Below, piece after piece: positions 21,712 through 32,417 of a DNA stretch of 64,000 nt. Numbering within the stretch: position 1 is the first letter of the stretch; each line of letters starts with the position of its first letter. Made by a program: the position numbers and the translations under genes. Where the stretch lies: the NCBI GenBank assembly GCA_018398585.1, contig JAGTTD010000015.1, positions 26,679,478 to 26,743,477 of the forward strand. The letters are read 5' to 3'. Under the pieces are notes generated by a model. That model made no database searches. It saw only the letters and a list, made by a program, of their open reading frames with translations, and was not told where the DNA came from. This stretch comes from Simmondsia chinensis. Its lineage: Eukaryota > Streptophyta > Magnoliopsida > Caryophyllales > Simmondsiaceae.

Positions 21712-24700
21712 ATGACAACCAAATTACCTTTTCCCTATATGTCTAAGGTTGAGCCCCTTGTCGGGAAGAACTATAAGAGGTAGTCCCAAAAAATTTTATT
21801 TTTCTTACAACATGTGTATATTGATTATGTACTTTTTGAGAAAAAGGCTCCTGTAGATGAAAACGAGAAAAAAGCTTATGAAGAGAAGTTCACCGTAGAT
21901 GATCGAACCTGTAGGGGAAATTTGCTGCATTACATGAGCGACGGGCTCTTTGATATCTATGTAAAATTAACCACGTCAAAAGAAATTTGGGATTCTTTAC
22001 AGTAAAATATATGGGGGTGACGACGTAGGAATTAGAAAATATGCAGTTAGTAAGTGGCTAGATTTCAAATTCGTGGACAATAAACCGATAATTGACCAAG
22101 TCCATGAATACAAAAATATAGGAACTACTCTTTTGTCAGAAGGCCTTAAAATCTGTGATATTACACAAGCATATGTTTTGATTGAAAAACTTCTACCTTC
22201 CTGGAAGGGTTATAAGAACCTACTTATGCATAAGAAAAAGGACCTGACACTAGAGGAGTTAGTAAATCACTTAAAAATTGAAGAAGAAAATAGGATTAAG
22301 GACAGAAGGTATTCAAACTCCGACCAATCTAAAGCTACCATTGTCGAAGCTAGGCCTAGTATACCTAACAGGTTCAAGAACAAAGGGAAAAAGCATCACT
22401 CAAATTTCAAGCCTGGTGGAAAGATTCAAAAGCCGAACAACAAATTCCTTGGAGATTGCTATCACTGTGGAAAACGTGGGCATATGGCCAAAGATTGCAG
22501 AAGCAAAAGGAACCAGCCTAAAGACCAGAAAAACAAAGCCCGCCTTGTAGAAACGGAGAATATTGTAGCCGTTGTTTCAGAGGTGAACCTGGTAAACCAC
22601 ATGACTGAATGGATAGTAGCTACCGGGGCTACCAGGCATATCTGCACAAACAGAAACATGTTCCAGGGGTACCAAAAAGCGACTGAGGAAGAGGTAGTCT
22701 ACATGGGCAATTCTGCAGCAGCACCTACCCTTGGAAAAGGGAAGATTTCTTTAAAACTCATGTCTGGAAAGCTTCTTACTTTAACAAATGTGCTGCGTGT
22801 GTCTGATATGCGTAGAAATTTGATTTCGGGTAGTCTTTTAATCAAAGCTAGGTTGATGTTATCTTTTGATTCAAACAAATTAGTCTTGACCAGGAACAGG
22901 GATTTTGTGGGCAAGGGTTTTTGTAATGGTGGCCGTTTTGTTCTTGATGTTGTTTGCATGAACAACAATGCTAGTACCTCTTCTGCTTATATTGTTGAGT
23001 CTCTTGAATTGTGGCATGCTCGCTTAGGACATATAAATGTTGAATCAATTAAACGGCTTAAGAAAATGAACATGATCTCTAACTTCAGTGATGTCAACTT
23101 TAATAAGGGTAAAGTATGTGTAGAAGCTAAATATGCTAAAAAGCCCTTTAAGTCTATCGAAAGACAAACTGAACTTCTTGAACTAGTTCACATTGATTTA
23201 GGAGAATATAAAAGTTTGATGAGTAGAGGTGAAAAAAGATACTACATGACCTTTGTAAATGATCACTCTAGATACTCAATGGTATATCTCCTAAGTACTA
23301 AAGATGAAGCAGAAGAAATGTTTTTAAAATAGAAAGCTAAAATAGAAAATCTGTTAGGAAGAAAAATAAAAAGAGTTAGGTCTGATAGAGGAGGAAAATA
23401 TGATCCAACCTCTCTAGAAAGATTCTGTGAGCAAAATGGAATAATACATGAGCGAAGCCCTCCCTACTGTCCACAATCTAACGATGTTGTAGAGAGAAAA
23501 AAATAGAACTTTAAAAGGTATGATGAATGCTATACTTATTAATTCTGGACTACCTGACAACATGTGGGGGGAGGGGATATTATCTGCTTGTCATGTACTT
23601 AATAGAGTTCCTCATAAAAAACTAGATAAAACCCCATATGAAATGTGAAAAGGTTATGCACCTAATCTAAAATACTTGAAAGTGTGGGGGTGTCTAGCCA
23701 AGTTCGGATTACCCGACTTTAAATAGAGTAAAATTGGACCTAAGACTATCGATTCTGTCTTTATTGGGTATGCTCATCATAGTGCAGCTTATCGTTTTTT
23801 GGTCAAAGGATCTAATGATTCATATGCATGTGGTAGCGTTATGGAATCTAGAGATGCTGAATTCTTTGAACATATATTTCATTTGAAATCTTATGATGCA
23901 CAATCTGCTAGTTTGCCTTCTCATACTGTAACTGTTAATCACGATAATGTTAACGACATAGACACTCCTGAAATTTGAAGAAGTAAAAGAGTTAGGAAAG
24001 AAACCAACTTTGGACTTGATTTTATTACTACTTTCCTATCAGAAGATAATTTCATAAATGAAGAAATTGCAAATGTCTATATGTTAGAAGAAGACCCTAA
24101 AACCTATCATGAGGCTATAAAATCAGTTGACTCTACCTTTTGGAAAGAAGCTATTAACAGCGAACTAGAATCAATTCTAATTAATCACACATGGGAATTG
24201 GTAGACCTTCCTAGAGGTTGTAAGCCAATAGGTTATAAGTGGGTCTTTAGAAAGAAAATAAAGGCTGATGGGACAATAAAAAAGTTTAAGGCAATGTCAG
24301 TGGCTAAAGGCTAGACCAGGAAAAAGGGGTTAGACTATTTTGATACTTATTCACCTGTTGCTAAAATAGCCACGATTAAAGCTTTGATCGCCCCTGCGTC
24401 TATTCATGATTTAGTAGTGTACCAAATGGATGTTAAAACATCATTCCTTAATGGTGACCTAGACGAAGAGATTTACATGGAGCAACCTGAGGGTTTTGTT
24501 GTTCCTGGTAATGAAAATAAAGTTTGTAAACTTATAAAATCTCTATATGGTCTCAAACAGGCATCTAAATAGTGGCATGAGAAATTTAACAGCATGCTAA
24601 TAGCTAATAATTTCCTTGTAAACAATGGTAATCCTTGTGTGTATTCTAAGTCTGATTCAAATGGATGTATAATAGTTTGTCTATATGTTGATGATATGCT

Positions 24701-25634
24701 GATATTTAGCACAGACTTGAATGTTGTCAGTGAAACGAAAAACTTCCTATGCTCTAAATTTGAGATGAAAGATATGGGTGAGGCAGACGTAATTTTAGGA
24801 ATTAAAATTGTGAAAACTCTCGAAGGCATAAGCCTAAACCAGTCTCACTACATTGAGAAGATACTTAGAAAGTTTAACATGGTTAATACTGATCTTGTAA
24901 GAACACCTTATGGTCCCAGTGTATATTTAACTAAACATAAGCGTGTTGCTATGTGCCAATCTGAGTATGCCAAAATAACTGGTAGTGTTATGTTTCTGAT
25001 GAACTATACTAGACCTGACATTGCACATGCTGGAAGTAGACTCAGTAGATACACACATAATCCTAATCAAGAGCATTGGAGCGCGTTAAAAAGATTGCTT
25101 AAATATTTAAAAGGAACTGTGGATTGGAAACTTCACTTTGGAAAGTTTCCCGCGGTTTTAGAGGGATATTGTGACGCCAATTGGGTGTCTGATAATGATG
25201 AAATTAACTCCACTAGTAGGTATGTATTCACACTAGCTGGAGGTGCTATATCTTGGAAATCCTCTAAGCAATCTTGTACAACTACGTCTACTATGGAATT
25301 TGAGTTTATTGTTCTTGAGTTGGTAGGTCATGAAGCCGAGTGGCTAAGAAGTTTATTGGGAGTGCCATTGTGGGGGCTTCCAGCTCCATCAGTGTCACTT
25401 CACTATGACAATCAATCTGCAATTGCTGTGGCTAAGAACAAGGTTTATAATGGCAAGAGGAGACACATTCATCTCAGGCATAAGATCATGAAAGATCTTC
25501 TAGAAAGTGGAGTGATATCACTGGACTATGTAAAGTCCGAAAAGAATATTGCGGATCCGTTGACAAAAGGCCTTTGTCATAAAATGATTGTAGAAACATC
25601 GAGGGGGATGGGACTAAAGTCTATACATGAATAA
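21712..25634 (+). pseudogene. Inner Copia gag-pol remnant
   Basis: Gag begins MTTKLPFPYMSKVEPLVGKN, with a stop at 21,779 and a frame break near 22,005. The largest open piece (22,073-23,332, 419 codons) has a CCHC knuckle, CYHCGKRGHMAKDC, at residue 129. Its protease reads VATGATRHIC where an Asp is expected before TGA. It also has the GAG-pre-integrase LWHARLGHIN at about residue 313 and the integrase start. A stop at 23,330 and an extra A near 23,503 break the integrase (SDRGGKYD seen at about 23,385). RT spans 24,081-24,900 with stops at 24,313 and 24,570 and keeps LYVDDMLIF. RNase H ([26 protein letters not shown]) ends at 25,634. Non-functional, but recently decayed. Confidence 0.92.
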
Positions 25635-26233
25635 ACTATGATGTATCCAACTTGGTCTTAACAGGTTCAATGTGAGAAGTCATAGTTTCATTCGAAGAAT
25701 GCACTGTGTTTTATGTTGTCCCTCCCTATGGTGTGACAGTACGGAGACAGGTCCATACTCATATGTTTGGTGGTGTAAGTGAGGCTTGCACTTGATGGAC
25801 ACTGTCTGTATGTTACCAAGGGGTGAGGTTAAGCACTGGCTCTTAATGTACCCATATCCATATGTTTGGTGGTGTGCGGTAAGACACACTTGATGGGATC
25901 CACCTATATAGGTGTGGGAGTGTGGCCGCTCCCTATGAAGGTTTAAGACTTGCCTTCTAGAGCACCTATGAATATCCAGGATGAGCGCATGGCCGACAAA
26001 ACGCGCCAAATCGCAGGAGTTGTCGAGATTTGGAGTTTGGCATGTGTCCAAGTGGAAGACTATACAACCCTTTGTGAGGTTCAAAACGAAAGTCACTTTG
26101 CAAGATGTTGGTCCTAAACTTGGGTTACACTAGGTGACTATTCAAGTTGCGAGACATCGGCACTGAAAAACTGAACTCCCTTTGCCCAATATATTGACAT
26201 CTTTCTCTTCCGCTTGTATCCTTTGTGGGGGAT
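25635..26233 (+). other. 600-bp spacer between RNase H and 3' LTR with an internal repeat
   Basis: No coding signal. CATATGTTTGGTGGTGT occurs twice, at 25,760 and 25,859, each followed by a CACTTGATGG word. The spacer is long for a Copia element. It ends in the purine-rich GTGGGGGAT before the LTR. Confidence 0.6.
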
Positions 26234-27118
26234 TGTTGGAAAAAAAATACAGGCCAAAATTTAGTGTCATGGAAAAATTACATCCCACATTGGAAAAACA
26301 AATAAAAGTAATCTTTTGCACAACGGGTGTACTTATTTTACGGAAAAAACTATTACATTGCAACCTTTTCTTACTGTGAATGTTGTAGTTTTCATTACCT
26401 GGCTTTGACTATTCAATATCAATAGCTGTTACAAATCATGGCCAATTAAACCACATTAACATTGCAATTAGCTGTTAGACCCCATTATTGCATTTGAACG
26501 TTGCTTTTGCTGCAGAATTCTCATAGTTTTCAATATAAATACAACCCTTCACATAGTGAATTATCAACACACTCTTCACTTCTCTCATCTTCTGTCCTTC
26601 TCTCCCTAAAAATAACTTGGGGAAAGTTCTCGTTCTCTCCTACCCGACGATTAACGAGTGCACGTTAAGAGTCGGACCGTGTTAATCCTGGAGGATGGGC
26701 GCCGATACTACTGTTTGCACCGGAGCAGCGGCGAAATCGTCCTTTAGGACAGTGGTATCTCCCACGGCACGGTATCTTCGGTATTTTATCAATCTAATCT
26801 ACTTTTCCTCTTTCGGTTTTATTTGATTGTGGTGTTCAGGTATTTAGCTACGTTTTTCCGCTACAAAATTATTAAAATTTTTACTGCATTATACCGAGGT
26901 TTTAACGCTGAATTTTTCACTAATTTTCGATTTAAATCACGCTGTTTAATTTAGAGTAATTAGCGGGTTATTTTTACTGTTTTTCTGCTATTATTTTTCG
27001 CTATAATTCTGTAGTATTTTTGCTGTATTTTTTCACTGTATTTTACGCTGTATTTTTGGCTGTATTTCAGGTGTATTTTACGCAGTATTTTTGTTGTATG
27101 TGTTGGTTTTTTTTAACA
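26234..27118 (+). repeat. 3' LTR of the inner Copia
   Basis: 885 bp, matching 20,800-21,671. Confidence 0.9.
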
Positions 27119-27123
27119 ACATG

Positions 27124-27168
27124 TGTCATACATGCAATTTGCCCATATATAAACGTATATGTATGTAT

Positions 27169-27222
<54 letters not shown>

Positions 27223-27330
27223 GCACACACATAAAGGTCTTTTACATAATTTTTATTTTTCTAGGACATTTGATAATATTCAATATTGACAATAAAAATT
27301 ATATTCGAAGAATATCCGATATTTACAACA
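27124..27330 (-). repeat. 5' LTR of the outer Copia, right part
   Basis: Continues the split LTR (TGTCATACATGCAATTTGCC...ATATTTACAACA). Contains a long (TA)n at 27,179-27,221 that is short and imperfect in the 3' LTR. Confidence 0.85.
27179..27221. repeat. (TA)n microsatellite
   Basis: About 21 uninterrupted AT units between GTGTG and CGCACACAC. Confidence 0.92.
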
Positions 27331-27335
27331 AAAAT

Positions 27336-27932
27336 AAAATTTTGAAAATTATACTTTTTAGTTTTTTTACTCCTCAGTTCAATTAGAAAAAATGAAAAAA
27401 GAAAAGAGAAATCAAGAGGAAGGTCAGTTTCTAGAATATGACTTGTAGTTTATGAGAAATTAAAAGTTATAAACAAAAACAATTCAAACTACGCCCTAGG
27501 TAGTGTTGAACATTTATCACCTGATCATTCTAATATTTTGATATAAACATTGAGATATTGTGAGTGTTACCAATATTATAATTTTAGTATTGTTGATAAA
27601 AATATAATAATGTAGTTATTGTACGAACTGAGTAGCTTTTAAGAGGTCGGAAAATTCAGGACATCTTAATCACCTACTATGGTTCAAGTATGTCTACCTT
27701 AGCTAGTACTAGAGACGAGTAAGGTATTGGTCATCCACCATGGACAAGGCAATCACCATCTCAGCGAGAGTATCCTACTTGCTCGTAAGTACTCGCCGCC
27801 TAGGACGAGTAAGCTATTCACTCGAGGATATTTGCCTAAGGTCTCGGACAAGCAGTGGGCGAGTACTAGGAACCAAAGAGTAGGCTGCTCATCCACTCGA
27901 GCAATTATACTCGGCACCATGGCACATGTCCC
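27336..27932. other. Non-coding stretch
   Basis: 27,700-27,930 is GC-richer with repeated GAGTA/CTCG words (CTCGTAAGTACTCGCC, GACGAGTAAGC, GGGCGAGTACTAGG). It could be an LTR fragment; no borders or coding motif seen. Confidence 0.35.
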
Positions 27933-28424
27933 TAGGGGTGGCAAATGTGTCGTGTTATATTTTGTTTGTGTTCTTGCTATACGAGGGGTCTTATGGGTTA
28001 GAAACTCTCAACTCTTACCTAACCTAATTATTATACGGATAACCTATGAGTTACCCATTTAATTATATCGGTGACTTTTTTTATTTAATGCTAGTTTTTT
28101 AACTTAGAAACATGTTAATAATGTACTTCATGGTTAATAATACTAATAAATACTTGTTATACTTATAGCTATTAATTATCAAATTTATATTACTAAATAT
28201 AGTTCAAAGTATCTTAACTTAGAAAATATATGTATAATAACAATAATGTATTACTTAAATGCTTAACATAAACTGGTCAATTGTGTCGAAAACGGGTTAC
28301 ACGGTCAAACCCAAATTCAACAGGTTAAACGGGTTAATCTAAATTCAATTCGGCTTCAAAACTCCCAACTCAAATTTGCTATCTTCGTGTTGTGTTATTG
28401 TAACGTGTCAGATTTTGCCAGCCC
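27933..28424. mobile_element. hAT-like MITE (AGGGGTGGCAAA ends)
   Basis: The left end TAGGGGTGGCAAATGTGTCG is inverted on the right as ACGTGTCAGATTTTGCCAGCCC. The interior has AACGGGTTA/TAACCC words. No convincing 8-bp duplication. Confidence 0.55.
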
Positions 28425-28579
28425 ATGGCTTGCTTACAAAAAATAAAAAGTCAAACTCGAAAAAGGAAATCAATTCTGTTTGGATGAGTGACAAGAATTA
28501 CGAATAATATTCAACTGACTTGGGAAGACAAACTAAAAAAATTAGAAAGATGTGAAAATGGAACATGTCCCAACCACCT

Positions 28580-29130
28580 ATGCCCTGGTTATTAAAATTC
28601 CGATTTAAATTTTAAAATTTTACGATTCTATAATTTCATAATTTTTGACCGATCTAAATTATAAGTAGAATCTTACAATTTATTAATATTACATGTAATT
28701 AACGGATATAATCTTAATATGACTTTACGATTCTGCTAATCCAATCTCGATTCTATCAACATATACAAATAAAAAGTTAAAATATAAAAAAATCAAGCAT
28801 ATATTATAAATTAAGTTTAGTTTTGTGTTTAATCTTGACATAAAGTTCAATTAGCAGCATCTATCTTAAAAGCTCACATGATTATTGTAGTATAAAATGA
28901 TATATTTATGTTGCACCATAATATTTTTATCATATTTAATTATATTTTTTATAAATGCCTATATAAGTAAAGGTCTTATTAATAATTTTTTAAATTATAT
29001 AACTGATATTAATACAAAAAATAATCATATTATACATTTAGTAAAATCTTACGATTCTCGATTCGATTCTACGATTCCGATTCTAAAAGTCCTTACCAAT
29101 TTTAAGTAGAATCCCGATTTTAACGACCTT
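28580..29130. mobile_element. hAT-like MITE with 8-bp flanking repeat
   Basis: GGTTATTAAAATTCCGATT on the left is inverted on the right (GGTCGTTAAAATCGGGATT in reverse complement). The flanks share AACCACCT at 28,572-28,579 and 29,131-29,138. The subterminal regions carry many ACGATTC/GATTCTA words. Non-coding. Confidence 0.65.
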
Positions 29131-29269
29131 AACCACCTCTTCAGTGGAAAGACTCACAAGTGCCAAATGAACCATTGGTTGGGTTTTGAAGCAATATAGC
29201 TCATCTCATTACCCACTGTAATCAGTTTACTGCACAATTTCTATCCTGAGTTTCTTTGCTCACCAACAT

Positions 29270-29475
29270 TAAATAGCAGCAAAACCCCTAACACTCGAGC
29301 ATGTTATGAAGAGTTAAATCAGTAGTAAGACATATATTCCCAACATGTGAAACCGAGAGACTTGTTCCATTAGGTAATCTCACAGGTTTAACTCTCCCAT
29401 CATGGTACACACCCTTGATAATGGTTAAAGGCTCCAATGTCAGAAGCCAAATTGGTGCAACAAGAGAAAAAATTT
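29270..29475 (-). pseudogene. Short Copia protease-region fragment
   Basis: On the minus strand a short frame reads VYHDGRVKPVRLPNGTSL, then SVSHVGNICLTTDLTLHNML. This fits the stretch after the protease in copia polyproteins (LPNG...V.H.G...L...L.L.N.L). No adjoining domains or LTRs are seen. Confidence 0.45.
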
Positions 29476-29841
29476 GGGTAAAGTATCGAGATTATATTTG
29501 TGATGTGCCACAATCTATGGCATATCCTCTATCACAGTTCATATTTGATACACGACTTTATGTTGCTCATTTAGTAGGCATTTAGCACATGAAAAAACCC
29601 TTTGTTTTCCTCCATGTTTAGTGGTCATTTGGCATCCAAGAGAATTCCTAAATTATTTCCCAAGTATTATAAATTAAAATGTAAACATCGGGTTTTGTCC
29701 CAATTTTTCTTTCAAATGAAAACATTTTTATTTCTAATTATAGCAAAGTCCCCTCGCCCAAAAAAACCCTCTAAGCTAAAAAGAAGCGTCCTCATAAACG
29801 CATCTTTCATATTATTTGTCCACACTAAAAATTAACTCAAA

Positions 29842-30083
29842 GCAACATTTTCGGTGTCCTAAGGGCTCCCGCCTAAACAAGGGCCCCGGGTTGTGGATGT
29901 ACATAGCCTTCCTCCTTGAGGGTACTACCCTGAAGAGAGGCTGTTTCTGGTAACCCTCAATCTAAAGGGTGCAACATGAAGATTTCCCTGGAGGTCACCT
30001 ATCTTGATGCTACTCTTGCCTAAACATGCTTAATTTCGGAGTTCTAATGAGATTCGGTGTTTGCTTGTTGGTACCCTCTTAGG
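29842..30083 (-). mobile_element. 5S-rRNA-derived SINE, copy A
   Basis: In minus orientation the element begins with a 5S rRNA sequence (from about 30,083 to 29,965), recognisable as GTGACCTCCAGGGAAATC and the complement of CTAAACATGCTTAATTTCGG. It continues into the RTE-like tail (CAGCCTCTCTTCAGGGTAGT, AAGGAGGAAGGC). The flanks share the 10-bp TTAACTCAAA at 29,832-29,841 and 30,084-30,093. The TTG tail is reduced to GTTGC. Confidence 0.8.
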
Positions 30084-30219
30084 TTAACTCAAATAAGTAA
30101 TAATACCTCAAAATATTCTCTACCCACCTATTATCTAAATTAAAAACAAAAATCGTAATAAAAGTTTAAATTTTCTCAACTATAAACAAAGTATAAACAA
30201 GACACAAGTAAATTCAAAA

Positions 30220-31110
30220 TAATTGTTGTTGGGCCGGTTGGGGGTGGGAAGGCCAAGGCCCAATTGTTGGGTCAAACGCTTCTATGCTTAATGGCGTTGA
30301 GCCTGTGGGTAATGGGCTTCCTGACTGTTGGGCCTGAGGTATATGCTAATCCATCTCATTTGGGCCCTGTTTTTGGTCACTATGTTCCCATCAACGCTGG
30401 TGGGCTTTCTATATCAACGCTGGTGTTGTCCCCTCTCTCGCCGGCTTCTCCTTCTCCGTCTCAGGTTGATGATGTTGTTTCTACTTCGGGTGCGGCTAGA
30501 GGTTGTTCAGACCCTTTGGATCTTTCTGCTTTTCTCATTTCTATTGGTTCTCCTCCTTAGATTAGAGCAGATTCGTTTGTCACCCCTGCCAAGGTTGTGG
30601 TGGCCCCAGTGAGGTTAGTGTTCCGAGCATTGCTCCAGTGAGCCAGTCTCTTTTGCCATCCTTGTCCTCCTCTAGTTCGATTGCTTCTTCTCAGGTTATC
30701 ACTTGAAGTGCTCCTGTTGATATTGTTGAGCCTGTTCCGAGTGCTCCAACTCAGAGTCTACCATAGCACCTTCCTCTAGCCGATTGCGCTGTGCTGAGTG
30801 TCGAATGACTAGAGCAGCTTCTAAAGCTGCAGCTACTGGGGGATGATTCCTCTTCTTTTCTCCTTTTCTTTTTTTTTTCTCTTATTTTTATTCCGTGTAG
30901 GAGTAAAGATTTGTACATCTTTTCTTTCTCTTTTGTTTTGGTTTTTGCTTTGTTTTTTAGCGCTTATGCCTTGTTTTAGCTTACTTTGTTGCTTTGCTTG
31001 GTCCAACTTGGCTTATAGGTTTTTGGACTTGTCTTAGGGTATGTCCCATTTACACTTGTACTTTCTTTCTTAGAAAAATAAAAATTGCTAACTTACCCAA
31101 AAAATAATTC
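30220..31110 (+). pseudogene. LINE (L1-like) ORF fragment and 3' UTR
   Basis: A Ser/Pro-rich reading region (SPLSPASPSPSQVDDVVSTS) runs with frameshifts to a basic end, RLRCAECRMTRAASKAAATGG, stopping at about 30,846. A T-rich untranslated region follows (TTTTTCTCTTATTTTTATTCCG) and ends in AAAAATAAAAATTG...AAAAAATAA. The T-rich 3' region ending in A resembles the L1-type 3' ends at 38.1 and 49.4 kb. No RT is present. The assignment rests on overall layout. Confidence 0.42.
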
Positions 31111-31265
31111 AAAATAATTTCAACACAATAATGTTAAGAAATTAACTTTTCCAAAAGCTTAGTATGATATGTAAAGGTTGAAGTATAGTTTTATACTCTA
31201 TCAAATACTACAAAACAATATTTTTTAAAATATAAATACACTCGTGTACCACGTGAATAACACTA

Positions 31266-31504
31266 GCAACATTCCCAGTGTCCTAAGTAGGGTCCCAGGG
31301 GGAGGGGGTGGATATATGCAGCCTTCCCCCTTTAGGGTGCTACCCTGAAGAGAGGCTGTTTCCGAGAACCCCCAACCCAAGGGGTGCAACACAAGGACTT
31401 CCTAGGAGGTCACCCATCTTGGTACTATTCTCGCCCAAACACGCTTAACTTCGAAGTTCTAATGGGATCTAGTACTTCCATGTTAGTACCCTCTTAGGTC
31501 ACAC
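31266..31504 (-). mobile_element. 5S-rRNA-derived SINE, copy B
   Basis: Same architecture as copy A: 5S rRNA (about 31,504-31,385; plus-strand words GTGCAACACAAGGACTTCCT, GGTCACCCATCTTGGTACTA, GAAGTTCTAATGGGATC) joined to the RTE-like tail ending in GTTGCTAG. The flanks share AACACTA at 31,259-31,265 and 31,505-31,511. Confidence 0.82.
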
Positions 31505-31609
31505 AACACTAATAAGTTATAATAGTGTTGTAGTGAGTTACATCAGAAAATTTATGCTTTCATTACAATCTTTTCAATGGATAAAATCATTGTGTTAATG
31601 GGTACCATG

Positions 31610-32262
31610 TGTCACGACCCTAGCCGTGACTGTCACGAGCCTACAAACAGAACGGCTATTTTTTATTTCTATTATTTTTTGTATCAGTTATGTAATGTAA
31701 AAATTGTAAAAATTACTTATTTTAAGTTAGTTTAAATTTTGAATTTGAATTTAGAAGGGAGCCGGATGGGTGAAAGGAGGCAAAGGGGTTTTGTTTAAAT
31801 TGTAATGATGTAATTACATTAATTAAAAGGTGGGCTAGGTATTAGGGTCTAGGGGTGATCTTCCCTCTCAAAACCTCTATAAATATACTTGTAAGCTTGT
31901 AATTTTGGCATCAATGAATCAAGTTCAAAATTCAAAATTAACTCTTTCTTTCTCTCTTCCCCCTTCCCTACCGTCGCTCTTTTCCTTCCCTAATTTTCCT
32001 TCTTCTCAACCTCTAACCTCTTCTCTCCTTAATTCTTTACTTCTCACTTCTACTAAAATTCTCTTCTCTTCTTCTAACTTATCACTAATTCTCTTCTATA
32101 CTAAAATTCTCTTCTCTTCCTCTAACTTATCTCTAATTCTCTTCTAAATTCTCTACTCTCTCTCTCTCCTGGTTCTTTCTCCCAAAAAATTATCCAAGTC
32201 ACGGGCTTAGATTTGTGACAAAGTGGTATCATAGCTCGTCATCAACCCTTGAGTTCGTGATA
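31610..32262 (+). repeat. 5' LTR of the short element
   Basis: 653 bp. Contains CTCTATAAATATACTTG (TATA box) at about 31,880 and a CT-rich leader with an extra ~75 bp of TTCTCTTCT repeats relative to the 3' LTR. Confidence 0.88.
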
Positions 32263-32265
32263 AAG

Positions 32266-32278
32266 TGGTATCAGAGCC
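32266..32278 (+). other. Primer-binding site (tRNA-iMet type)
   Basis: TGGTATCAGAGCC, three bases after the 5' LTR. Confidence 0.85.
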
Positions 32279-32417
32279 ATCTTCCGATCAAAGAGGGCAT
32301 ATCCTATCATTTGCATTTTCATTCATCTCATTTTCGAATTTAAAAAAAAAAAAAAAAATCCGCTGCGCCCTGAAATCCAAAAAAAAAAAAAAAAAAAAAG
32401 AATCAATCACGGGAAGC

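Larger units (their letters stand above)
20800..27118 (+). mobile_element. Inner Ty1/copia element, plus strand, complete but inactive
   Basis: LTRs at 20,800-21,671 and 26,234-27,118 start TGTTGGAAAAA and end TTTTTTTAACA. A perfect 5-bp duplication, ACATG, lies at 20,795-20,799 and 27,119-27,123, inside the LTR of the outer element. A purine-rich TTTGTGGGGGAT precedes the 3' LTR. I see no tRNA-iMet primer-binding site right after the 5' LTR (ATCTAAAAGACAATT instead). Confidence 0.9.
14940..27330 (-). mobile_element. Outer Ty1/copia element, minus strand, split by a second Copia
   Basis: The 3' LTR (14,940-15,411) and the 5' LTR (20,482-20,799 continuing at 27,124-27,330) are close copies. 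A 5-bp AAAAT at 14,935-14,939 and 27,331-27,335 is the likely target duplication. The polypurine tract lies just inside the 3' LTR (TTCCCCTTT on the plus strand). The interior holds gag, protease, integrase, RT and RNase H remnants in copia order. The 6.3-kb insertion in the 5' LTR is the inner Copia. Confidence 0.85.

Noticed and set aside
27159..27386. Tyr/Ile-rich frames
   Set aside because: Translation of the (TA)n microsatellite inside an LTR.
29842..31504. Cassandra-type TRIM element (5S sequence in LTRs)
   Set aside because: There are no TG...CA LTR borders, no primer-binding site and no polypurine tract; the two minus-strand 5S copies each have their own target duplication and a LINE-type tail.
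31905..32147. Ser/Leu-rich frame in the LTR
   Set aside because: It is the CT-rich leader of the LTR and recurs in the other LTR with different length.
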